Below, one piece after another: positions 35,097 through 43,147 of a stretch of 57,172 nucleotides of DNA. Positions within the stretch are counted from its first letter, which is position 1. Every line of letters starts with the position of its first letter. A model generated the notes under the pieces. The model saw only the letters and a program-made list of their open reading frames with translations. It made no database searches and was not told the origin of the DNA. Position numbers and translations under genes: made by a program. This DNA comes from a virus: positions 1 to 57,172 of IMG/VR virus record IMGVR_UViG_3300046757_000226, one strand, 5' to 3'.

Positions 35097-36357
35097 AATT
35101 ATTAATATAGAATGGATGTGTGATTACAACTATTTTACTGATGAAGAATTCATGCCAATAAAAACAAAACTTCTAAAAGAAGAATTAACTAACACAGCAG
35201 CAGAGGGTGTTAATACTGTACTTGGAATATTATTCCTTGATGGGTTTTTACCTATTCCTGATAAACAGGCATTTATAGATCATATACAAGAGTTAGTTGA
35301 TCATGCAAAAAGTGTCGGTATAGATGACTTTTATATTGTTAGTGGACACGGTGAAACGTTTGAAGGACTACCTTGCAAACATTATTTCTTTGATAATGTA
35401 TTTAGAATTTGTTTAAATGCTTACAGAAATTTATATGATAGATTGCCACAACATTGGGATACTACAAAGGATAAAGCATTACTGTTAGGAGGAATGCCTG
35501 ATAGGTGCAATAGAATTGGCTTATTAGCAAGATTTTATGATCACGGCATGGTACCTAGTCAAATTAATCACACTTTTTTCCCACCTTGGGCACCTAATGA
35601 TCAAGAATGGTGTAAGAACTATATGCTTACAAATTTCCAACATTGGGACGAAGAAAAATATAATCAATTTCTAATTGATTGTGAAAAGCGAGTTGACGAT
35701 AGATATTTGACATGCATGGATTGGTATGGAAATTATACAAGAGAAGAATTTGATAGACCTTGGTATGAAGTACGTGATACTGAATGGGTAAGAAATCCTA
35801 CACTTATTGATTCCAAAGTATACGAAGATGTGCTATTTGATGTTGTAAGTGAAGGTCCTAATTACTGGGGTACTGGAAACTATGAATTTCTTACAGAAAA
35901 ACTTTGGCGTTGTATTTTACATAGAAGACCTTTTATTTTAGCAGCTTGGCCCGGGCAATGGGATTACTTAGAACACTTAGGATATAAGACTTTTGCAGAA
36001 TATCTTCCTATACCAGACTATGGTAAAATTGAAGATGACGAAGAGCGCATGGTTGCTGTAGTTGAAAATACAAAGTATCTTTTATCTCATAGAGAACATG
36101 ATGAAGAAATAGCTAAAGATGTAGAGTTTAATTATAATTTGTTAATGCAAAAAAATGACGAACAAAAAACAATGTGGAGACATTGGCATGACGATTTAGG
36201 AGTAGATTGGTGGCAACTAGAAAAGCTAATTGTTAATCGTATTGGTTATGACGATGTTATTATGAACTTACCAGAAGAATATTTACCTGACCATCTGTAT
36301 GATGACTCGGACAGGGGCACAGGTCATCGTGCTGATAATAAAGGCAATAATGAATGA
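35083..36357 (+). CDS. glycosyltransferase-like protein, relative of 7547
   Basis: 424 residues from the ATG at 35083, which has AGGAGG just upstream; a TTG at 35077 is in frame. The C-terminal FLTEKLWRCILHRRPFILAAWPG...LEHLGYKTF parallels FLSEKIFKPMLCHQPFVLVG...LKKLGFKTF of the 7547 protein, the presumed nucleotide-sugar binding part. The N-terminal half (GILFLDGFLPIPDKQAF...FYIVSGHGE) is not recognised. It overlaps the next radical SAM gene by 4 bp. Confidence 0.5.
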   Translation: MKKGKIINIEWMCDYNYFTDEEFMPIKTKLLKEELTNTAAEGVNTVLGILFLDGFLPIPDKQAFIDHIQELVDHAKSVGIDDFYIVSGHGETFEGLPCKHYFFDNVFRICLNAYRNLYDRLPQHWDTTKDKALLLGGMPDRCNRIGLLARFYDHGMVPSQINHTFFPPWAPNDQEWCKNYMLTNFQHWDEEKYNQFLIDCEKRVDDRYLTCMDWYGNYTREEFDRPWYEVRDTEWVRNPTLIDSKVYEDVLFDVVSEGPNYWGTGNYEFLTEKLWRCILHRRPFILAAWPGQWDYLEHLGYKTFAEYLPIPDYGKIEDDEERMVAVVENTKYLLSHREHDEEIAKDVEFNYNLLMQKNDEQKTMWRHWHDDLGVDWWQLEKLIVNRIGYDDVIMNLPEEYLPDHLYDDSDRGTGHRADNKGNNE

Positions 36358-37271
36358 AGAAGTGTGCAGCATTTTGGAAACATACTAATTTAAGAAATAG
36401 CGACAAGATATTCCCATGTTGTCGTTTTAAACAGCCTGTTGGCGTCTTTGATGGAAATGTTTCTGAAATATTACACAGCGATGTTTATAATAAACTAAGA
36501 CTAACAGATGTTTCTACTCTGCCAGCTTGTGCAAAATGTATGTACGAAGAAGATAACGGCAAAAAAAGTTTACGTGAAAAATTTAATGAAACATACGACA
36601 TGGAAACTATTGGCTTAGAATATTTAGAAGTAGGTTTAGACAACATATGTAATCTAACTTGTGATGGATGTTGGGCAGAGTTTAGCAGCAGTTGGAGTGA
36701 AAAACAGTTTCCTGACAAGCCAAAAAGTTTTCATATACGTTCTGGCAAAGACATTGAAGTATTGCCTGACACACTTAACAAAATATTATTTTTAGGCGGC
36801 GAGCCATTAATGACAACACGTCATTATAAAATTCTACAAAAGATAAAAACGCCTGAAAATGTAGAAGTGACGTACAATACAAACGCAACATTTATGTTGT
36901 CCGAGCAACATATAAGTTTACTAAACACATTTAAGAAAGTACATTTTATAGTTAGTATAGATGCTTACGGTGAACTAAATGACAAAGTACGCAGCGGAAG
37001 TAAATGGAGCCAGATACTTGAATTTATTGATCAAATCAAAAGCACTAAATTTAGCATGTCAATAAACAGCGTATTACATATTAATAACTGGCGCGGCTTT
37101 ATAGACTTAGAAAATTTTGTCAATGAAGTTAATGTTGATTGGGAAGTTAATGTATTAACTTTTCCTAAGCATTTAGACGTAGCTAATAATAACAACAAAA
37201 AAGAAGTTTTAGATTTAATAAGAAAAACAAATATACCAAATAAAGAATATGTTATTAACCACTTATCATAA
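36354..37271 (+). CDS. radical SAM protein with N-terminal Cys-rich region
   Basis: 305 residues, the shortest of its group. CNLTCDGC and LGGEPLM form the core; KKCAAFW, FPCCRF and CAKC form the N-terminal Cys set. It ends soon after the barrel, without the C-terminal extension of the longer paralogues. Starts inside the upstream stop (ATGA) and is followed after 1 bp by a small oxygenase gene. Confidence 0.82.
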   Translation: MKKCAAFWKHTNLRNSDKIFPCCRFKQPVGVFDGNVSEILHSDVYNKLRLTDVSTLPACAKCMYEEDNGKKSLREKFNETYDMETIGLEYLEVGLDNICNLTCDGCWAEFSSSWSEKQFPDKPKSFHIRSGKDIEVLPDTLNKILFLGGEPLMTTRHYKILQKIKTPENVEVTYNTNATFMLSEQHISLLNTFKKVHFIVSIDAYGELNDKVRSGSKWSQILEFIDQIKSTKFSMSINSVLHINNWRGFIDLENFVNEVNVDWEVNVLTFPKHLDVANNNNKKEVLDLIRKTNIPNKEYVINHLS

Positions 37272-37272
37272 T

Positions 37273-37761
37273 ATGTTGAGCAAAGCAATAGAAGAAGCTC
37301 AGAGTATAGATTATATCAAGCCGTATCTTTTGAAGGTAACTGATGTAGACGATTCTCCTGATTTGACTGATATTCATCCTAGAGATAGAGAAGACATGGA
37401 TATGAGATTTCTATCGCCTTTAATTCATAAGGATATATTTAAGTTAACTAGTAAATTAATAGAACAAGACTCTAATATTATAGATGCACTTATAATAGCA
37501 TTTGCACCTCAAACACAATTATACGAACACGTAGATACAGTTGAGCTAGAACCGTATGCTAAAATAGATTGGTTAAGTGTTTATATGCCTATGTTTGTTC
37601 CTAGTATAGACTCTAGTAAAGTTGGTGTAAAAGTAGGAGACATAATTTATGATCATAAAGAAACAATTATATTTGACACGCAGATTCCTCACAGTGCTTG
37701 GAACTGGACAGACGACTGGTGGGTGTCGCTTAGACTTAGTGTAAAGAAAGAAATAATATGA
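37273..37761 (+). CDS. small Fe(II)/2OG oxygenase-like protein
   Basis: 162 residues from the ATG at 37273; an in-frame ATG at 37249 would overlap the upstream gene. H86-V-D88 (YEHVDTV), H140 (IPHSAWN) and R154 (SLRLSV) give the complete ligand set. VGVKVGDIIY parallels the 27838 protein. It probably hydroxylates the same class of substrate as the other small oxygenases. The stop overlaps the amidinotransferase start (ATGA). Confidence 0.6.
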   Translation: MLSKAIEEAQSIDYIKPYLLKVTDVDDSPDLTDIHPRDREDMDMRFLSPLIHKDIFKLTSKLIEQDSNIIDALIIAFAPQTQLYEHVDTVELEPYAKIDWLSVYMPMFVPSIDSSKVGVKVGDIIYDHKETIIFDTQIPHSAWNWTDDWWVSLRLSVKKEII

Positions 37762-38816
37762 AGATATCAACTAACAATCATTGGGATCCGCTAGAAGAAA
37801 TAGTAGTAGGTATTGCAGATCATGCTCGTGTACCTACAGTAGATGCAAGCACAATGAACATGAGTTATACTAACTATGACATTGAAGATGTTAAGCCGTT
37901 AGAAGGCGCATACCCAAAATGGTTGATTGACGAAGCAAATGAAGATCTACAAGGTGTAGCCGACACACTTACTAGTTTAGGTGTTAAAGTACATAGACCT
38001 AAAGCACTTGACCATAGCGTAAAGTACAGCACACCAGAATGGGAAACAACAGGATGGTATACATGGTGTCCAAGAGATCTGTTACTACCGCTAAACAATT
38101 TAATGATTGAAACACCTAGTGCATGTCGTTCGCGGTTGTTTGAAACAAGAGCATACCATGACATATACTTAGAAGCAGTACGTGACGGTGTAGAATGGAT
38201 TGCTGCACCAAAGCCTATACTGCCAGATGAAAGTTTTCAGTTTGAAGACATTGACGGCAAACCTAGTTTGCGTAATTTAGAACCTATTTTTGATGCACCA
38301 AATTGTGTACGTTTAGGTAAAGACATTCTATTCCAAATTAGTAATACTGGTAACCATTTAGGTATGCAGTGGTTAAAGAATACACTAGAGCCTAGAGGAT
38401 ATAGGATACATGCTGCTGAACACATTTATAGTTTTGCACACATGGATAGTACTATTGTTCCATTAGCACCTGGAAAAGTATTGTTAAACAGCACAAGAGT
38501 AAATCCGAATAACTGTCCTAAGGTATTTGAAAAATGGGATAAGATTTATTTTGAAGATGTAAATATTAATCCAGCAACAGATTCGGGACCAGGCAGCATT
38601 AGCCCATGTTCACCTTATATTGGTATGAATATATTAAGTGTAGATCCGACTACAGTTATTGTAGGTGATGATCAAACTAATTTAATACGTGTATTAGAAC
38701 AGCAAGGGTTTACTGTAGCACCTGTAAAAATGCGTCATGCACAAACACTTAGTGGCGGACTGCATTGTACTACATTAGATTTACGCAGACGAGGCGGCTT
38801 AGAAGATTATACTTGA
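37758..38816 (+). CDS. amidinotransferase (glycine/inosamine amidinotransferase family)
   Basis: 352 residues. The catalytic Cys337 lies in SGGLHCTTLDLRRRG; D179 (EPIFDAPN), H228 and D230 (AHMDST) complete the triad region, and CPRD at 104-107 is the conserved substrate loop. The family moves the amidino group of arginine to an amine, forming a guanidino compound (guanidinoacetate or guanidino-cyclitols). Length and motifs are as in full enzymes. Together with the aminotransferase in the same operon it predicts a guanidinylated sugar, cyclitol or amino acid. Its last 10 bp overlap the converging gene. Confidence 0.85.
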   Translation: MKISTNNHWDPLEEIVVGIADHARVPTVDASTMNMSYTNYDIEDVKPLEGAYPKWLIDEANEDLQGVADTLTSLGVKVHRPKALDHSVKYSTPEWETTGWYTWCPRDLLLPLNNLMIETPSACRSRLFETRAYHDIYLEAVRDGVEWIAAPKPILPDESFQFEDIDGKPSLRNLEPIFDAPNCVRLGKDILFQISNTGNHLGMQWLKNTLEPRGYRIHAAEHIYSFAHMDSTIVPLAPGKVLLNSTRVNPNNCPKVFEKWDKIYFEDVNINPATDSGPGSISPCSPYIGMNILSVDPTTVIVGDDQTNLIRVLEQQGFTVAPVKMRHAQTLSGGLHCTTLDLRRRGGLEDYT

Positions 38817-39652
38817 AGAACTTTAATTTTTTTAGTGACTGACTTATGAGGAAGTTTTATTTTCTCGGCCCAAGGACAAAACGCACATTGTGATTGTGGT
38901 TCCAATCTAGTTTTACTCCATTCGGGTAATTCTTCAGCAGTACATCCTAGGTCTTGCTCTGCTAGTTTTTTATACTTTCCGTCAATTTGGAAATGTTTTG
39001 ATAGTTGGGGGAGCATTGCTTGTCTTGCGCATCTATAAAATCTACCTTCTAAAAAATACATACAATGACGTGCAATACAGTTTTTATGTGCAGTTTCTAC
39101 ATCATATAATTTATCCCAAGTAAGTTTTTGTCCTGGCTTTGCAATTAAACTTTCTTTAAAAAAGAACCACGATTCACTTATTTTAGCAATTTGAACCTCG
39201 CCTAACCAAACTTGGTAATGCGTATAAGCATCTTCGTCATCTGAATAGTATTTTTTCATTACTGCATGTGGACATTCGTCTTGAAACCATTGAAATATTG
39301 CAGCTAAATCAACAGGAGAATGTGCAGAAATTTCTAATTGCCAATCTCTAGTTATCCAATTATCAGGTAGGCTATTTAGATTACGTCCATTTGTTACAAC
39401 CCATTTGTCTCGATGGTGTTCCCAAACATCATCAACTAAATCCATCCATTCATGTAAATACGGATTAGTTGTAGGCTCTCCTCCTAGTATTGCAATAAAG
39501 TCAACCCAAACGTTCTTTTTAAGTTTTCCTAATTCATTCCAATCAGGTTTAAAGTGTCCACCCCAATTTAAATTGTTATATGTAAAACAACTAGGACATG
39601 CGATATCACATGTATGGCTAATATATAGACTTAGTTCTGGCAAAGTTAGCAT
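38807..39652 (-). CDS. radical SAM protein with SPASM-like C-terminus
   Basis: 281 residues. CDIACPSC and LGGEPTT mark the core. The C-terminus has KNCIARHCMYFLEGRFYRCARQ and CAFCPWAEK, the same spacing as in 31570 and 33347. It stands alone as a single-gene minus block between two late promoters. The CATAAATA motif lies only 4 nt from its ATG, again without room for a ribosome binding site. Confidence 0.82.
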   Translation of the reverse strand: MLTLPELSLYISHTCDIACPSCFTYNNLNWGGHFKPDWNELGKLKKNVWVDFIAILGGEPTTNPYLHEWMDLVDDVWEHHRDKWVVTNGRNLNSLPDNWITRDWQLEISAHSPVDLAAIFQWFQDECPHAVMKKYYSDDEDAYTHYQVWLGEVQIAKISESWFFFKESLIAKPGQKLTWDKLYDVETAHKNCIARHCMYFLEGRFYRCARQAMLPQLSKHFQIDGKYKKLAEQDLGCTAEELPEWSKTRLEPQSQCAFCPWAEKIKLPHKSVTKKIKVLQV

Positions 39653-39656
39653 ACAG

Positions 39657-39664
39657 TATTTATG
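39657..39664 (-). promoter_or_regulatory. T4-type late promoter (CATAAATA)
   Basis: Minus strand CATAAATACT, with 4 nt (CTGT) between the 8-mer and the ATG at 39652. The spacing is one base shorter than at the other divergent promoters. Confidence 0.55.
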
Positions 39665-39700
39665 GTGTTATCAGAAGTCTTTGTTTAAGATAGAATCATA

Positions 39701-39708
39701 GATAAGTA
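39701..39708 (+). promoter_or_regulatory. T4-type late promoter (GATAAGTA)
   Basis: GATAAGTA with predicted +1 near 39714. Here there is a short leader with a GAAAGGAAA ribosome binding site before the ATG at 39737. A two-codon ATG-ACA-TGA begins at 39715. Confidence 0.5.
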
Positions 39709-39736
39709 TACTATATGACATGAAGAAAGGAAATAG

Positions 39737-40813
39737 ATGAAAATTTCTGAAATACCCGGATTAGGATCTTTTGGACATTATATCGATGATGTTGACTTTT
39801 CACACCTGTCAAAAGAAGAATGGTTTGAAATAGGAAGAATACACCTAAACGGTCTTGTAACAATACTTAGGAACGTCAACATAACAAGAGATCAGTATGT
39901 TGCACGTATAAGAGAATGGGGACCAAATAAAGGAACCCGTAATTCACGAGCACACTTTAAAATTAAATATGGAGAAAACTTTGATCCTAAAAACGAAGGA
40001 GCGTTTGACCAGTTTAATGTTAGCGAAGAAGATCGTAATTATTTAAAATTTAAACGTCACTTTGTTGAACAAACAGAAGGCGGCAATTATCTTACACGTA
40101 TTAGTGGAGAAAGAGATGCTGAAGGTAATTCTCTAGGAGCATTTTCGGATGGCGAACTATATTGGCACAGTAATGAATCTAGCGAATTAACTTTTGCACC
40201 AGAAGTAGCACTATTAGGCTATCAAAATATGACTGGCAGTAGTACTGGATTTGTACAAACTGCGGATCTTTATCAATCTTTTAGTGACAGTTTCCGTAGT
40301 GAACTTGATGAAATGGTTGTAATTCATGAATATATTCCAGGCGGCATTAATGACAGAGAAATTACAGATCCTAATTTAGGTAACGTACTAAGGATGGAAT
40401 TTTGTCAGTTTGACGGATCAGAAGTTCCTATGGTGTTAACAAGTCCGGGCGGACACAAAGGACTACACTATACAACTAATACTGCAACTGGTATTAAAGG
40501 CATGACCAAAGAAGAGTCTAGTAAAATATTTAAAATAATTGACGAGAAATTGTTTACAGACAAATATGTTTACGATCATAAATATGTAACAGATAATGAG
40601 CTGTTATTGTTTGATAACTCTATTACAATGCATAGAAGAAAAGACCCAGGACATCCTAATAGACTGGCATACAGAATACAGTATGATCCGTCTAATGTTT
40701 TAGATAGTCCTTGGTATCCGTACAATCATTTACCTAAATATGCAGAAAAATATAAAAAGCAAACACACGAGCTTATTAATCTTTTACAATTAACGGATTT
40801 TAAATTACCATAA
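39737..40813 (+). CDS. TauD/TfdA-family Fe(II)/2OG dioxygenase-like protein
   Basis: 358 residues. The beta-helix fold is indicated by LYWHSNESS (H144-S-N146), LLFDNSITMHRR (H299) and RLAYRIQYD with the 2-oxoglutarate Arg. The usual carboxylate of H-x-D is Asn146 here, with Glu147 next to it, so either the iron site is altered or Glu147 is the ligand. Substrates in this family range from taurine to gamma-butyrobetaine and lysine. It starts a three-gene block with the B12-type radical SAM gene and one more oxygenase. Confidence 0.7.
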   Translation: MKISEIPGLGSFGHYIDDVDFSHLSKEEWFEIGRIHLNGLVTILRNVNITRDQYVARIREWGPNKGTRNSRAHFKIKYGENFDPKNEGAFDQFNVSEEDRNYLKFKRHFVEQTEGGNYLTRISGERDAEGNSLGAFSDGELYWHSNESSELTFAPEVALLGYQNMTGSSTGFVQTADLYQSFSDSFRSELDEMVVIHEYIPGGINDREITDPNLGNVLRMEFCQFDGSEVPMVLTSPGGHKGLHYTTNTATGIKGMTKEESSKIFKIIDEKLFTDKYVYDHKYVTDNELLLFDNSITMHRRKDPGHPNRLAYRIQYDPSNVLDSPWYPYNHLPKYAEKYKKQTHELINLLQLTDFKLP

Positions 40814-42666
40814 TGAAAAATGTTTATCTCTTTCAAGTGAACTATCAAATGGGTCACGGACAATATACTAGTCTTTGGCTACCCTATAGCATTGCTTCGG
40901 TTTGGACCTATGTAAATCAATTTGAAGAAGTTAGTAGTAATTTTAAAATAAAAGAGTGTATATTTAAACGTGAAGAATTTGAAGATGTTCTTGCAAGATT
41001 AGATAATCCTGATGTTTGCTTGTTTAGTCATTACCTTTGGAATGATAGTTATAACCTACAACTAGCAAAATTAATTAAACAAAGATTTCCTAATACTATT
41101 ATAATATTCGGCGGACCACAAGTTGATGAAATAGGATTTAATTTTACTCTTGCTAATCCATTTGTTGATGCTATTGTAGTAAATGAAGGAGAAGTATCGT
41201 TACATCATCTGCTAAAGGATTACTTAAACAACGAACTAAAGCCAATTTATCAAATACAAAAGAGAGTAGATCCTGCAGGATTGCCAAGTCCATTTGTAGA
41301 TGGCGATATTTTACAGACAGTAGTAGATGATAATCCAGGTATTAAATGGGCTACGTGTTTAGAAACAAACAGAGGATGTCCGTTTAGTTGTACATTCTGT
41401 GATTGGGGTAGTTTAACGCAAGCAAAAATTAAAAAGTTTGATCTTGGCAAAGTCTTTAGTGAATGGGATTGGATTGTAAATAACGGTATTGAGTACGTAC
41501 ATATAGCAGATGCTAACTTTGGTGTGTTTTATGATCGTGATAAAGAAATTGTTGATTACATTGTTAAAAAGAAAAAAGAAACAGACTATCCACACAATGT
41601 AAGTGCTACGTGGTATAAAAATAGTGCTGAAAAAATGATTGGACTAGCAAAGATACTTGAAGATGTAAATCTTAACAAAGGATTTACGTTAAGTGTACAA
41701 AGTATGAATGAAGAAACATTAGATAGCATTGAACGTAAGAATATGGAAATGTCAAAGTTAGCTGATATGTATGCAGAGTGTGACAAACAAGATGTTGCAT
41801 ACTACACTGAGTTTATATTAGGATTGCCTTTTGAAACAAAACAAACGTGGCGAGAAGGATTGTGTGCAGCAGTAGAAGCAGGTTGTCATTTCTTTATTGA
41901 TATACATCCGTTAGAAGTATTAAAAAACAGTCAATTTGCAAAACAAGTAAAAGAATTTAATTACGAAGTATTTAATTTTTCTGTTACTATGCCTAATCAA
42001 ATATCACGTATACCAGAAAACCATAACTATGTAATTGCTAGTGAGTTTATGTCACGTCAAGACTATATTGATTCTTGGATGTGGGGCTGGGTAATGTTAC
42101 ACTTTCATCATTATGCGTGGACACAAGGACTTGCTAAATTTGCACGTCAACATATGGATATTTCATATTTAGATTTCTATGAAGACTTACTTGAAAATTG
42201 TATTAGAAAAGATAAACTTCTAAATACGTTGTATGAACAACAAGAACAGCAATTAAAAGACTTCTTTTGGAATACCGAAAGTGGTGTAGTGTTTGATAAC
42301 GATAATGTCATTGTTGTATTAAATCAAATTGAATGGCATAAAAATAGAGAACAAGTTCTTAATAGCATTGAAAAATGGGCTGTAAACTTTTTCAAAGATC
42401 TAGACAACGACTTAGTCAGTGAAGTTATACGTTTTTCAGAAACATATCTTGTTAACAAAGACAATAGCTTTGATTACACTAAAAACTTTGAATATAATAT
42501 AAATGAAGTATGTAATGAAAATGCTAAATTAACTAAAGAAAAATATACATATAATTTTAAACATAAGTTTAAATGGACAGATGATAAAGACTTTAAAGAT
42601 AAACTATTCTATAAAAACAGAAACGGGTTTAGTATTAAGAAAGTAGAAAGGATTAGCAATGCCTAA
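40813..42666 (+). CDS. B12-binding-type radical SAM protein
   Basis: 617 residues. Residues about 1-145 resemble a B12-binding Rossmann domain (VCLFSHYLWNDSYN, TIIIFGGPQVDE, IVVNEGEVSL), although no D-x-H-x-x-G is present, so cobalamin would be bound base-off without a His ligand or not at all. The radical SAM core follows with C189, C193, C196 (CPFSCTFCDWGS) and FILGLPFET. A 200-residue C-terminal helical region is unassigned. Relatives methylate unactivated carbons or phosphorus, or rearrange rings. It overlaps both neighbours. Confidence 0.85.
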   Translation: MKNVYLFQVNYQMGHGQYTSLWLPYSIASVWTYVNQFEEVSSNFKIKECIFKREEFEDVLARLDNPDVCLFSHYLWNDSYNLQLAKLIKQRFPNTIIIFGGPQVDEIGFNFTLANPFVDAIVVNEGEVSLHHLLKDYLNNELKPIYQIQKRVDPAGLPSPFVDGDILQTVVDDNPGIKWATCLETNRGCPFSCTFCDWGSLTQAKIKKFDLGKVFSEWDWIVNNGIEYVHIADANFGVFYDRDKEIVDYIVKKKKETDYPHNVSATWYKNSAEKMIGLAKILEDVNLNKGFTLSVQSMNEETLDSIERKNMEMSKLADMYAECDKQDVAYYTEFILGLPFETKQTWREGLCAAVEAGCHFFIDIHPLEVLKNSQFAKQVKEFNYEVFNFSVTMPNQISRIPENHNYVIASEFMSRQDYIDSWMWGWVMLHFHHYAWTQGLAKFARQHMDISYLDFYEDLLENCIRKDKLLNTLYEQQEQQLKDFFWNTESGVVFDNDNVIVVLNQIEWHKNREQVLNSIEKWAVNFFKDLDNDLVSEVIRFSETYLVNKDNSFDYTKNFEYNINEVCNENAKLTKEKYTYNFKHKFKWTDDKDFKDKLFYKNRNGFSIKKVERISNA

Positions 42667-43147
42667 GTTTGTAACTAATGTAGAACCATTTTGGCAACAA
42701 GAATTAAAGGATCATACATACGCTAGGACAGTAGACTGGAGTGCAAAAAACTTTGATCATCTGAATAAAGAAGATTATAATACTGGACATTTATTGCAAA
42801 GTTTTAACGAAGAGTTACCGTTGTGTGCAGACGCTTTTAAAGACGTCTTAGACGCTCATACAGCGTCTGTAAGCTGGACTTGTATAAAGCCCAATGTAAT
42901 ACTTCCAACACATAAAGACACCTTTTATACGCTTAGACAGGAGCATAATGTAGAGCTAGATGATTGTTATAGATATTTAATTTTTTTAGAAGATTGGATA
43001 TTTGGACAATATGTAGGCTTTGAGCATTGTAGTATTACTAAATGGAAAGCTGGAGATGTATGGTGTTTTACAGGACACGAATTGCACTATGCAGTAAATG
43101 CTAGTGCATTGAATTTTCATTCATGTCAGGTAAGTACGTTTAGTTAG
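42659..43147 (+). CDS. aspartyl/asparaginyl hydroxylase-like Fe(II)/2OG oxygenase
   Basis: 162 residues. H85-K-D87 (PTHKDTF) and H143 (HELHYAVN) are the likely iron ligands around YRYLIFLED and WKAGDVWCF, the latter being the loop before the distal His in this fold. The expected C-terminal Arg is not obvious. It is the last gene of the island; its stop overlaps the stop of the converging fibre gene by 4 bp. Confidence 0.6.
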   Translation: MPKFVTNVEPFWQQELKDHTYARTVDWSAKNFDHLNKEDYNTGHLLQSFNEELPLCADAFKDVLDAHTASVSWTCIKPNVILPTHKDTFYTLRQEHNVELDDCYRYLIFLEDWIFGQYVGFEHCSITKWKAGDVWCFTGHELHYAVNASALNFHSCQVSTFS

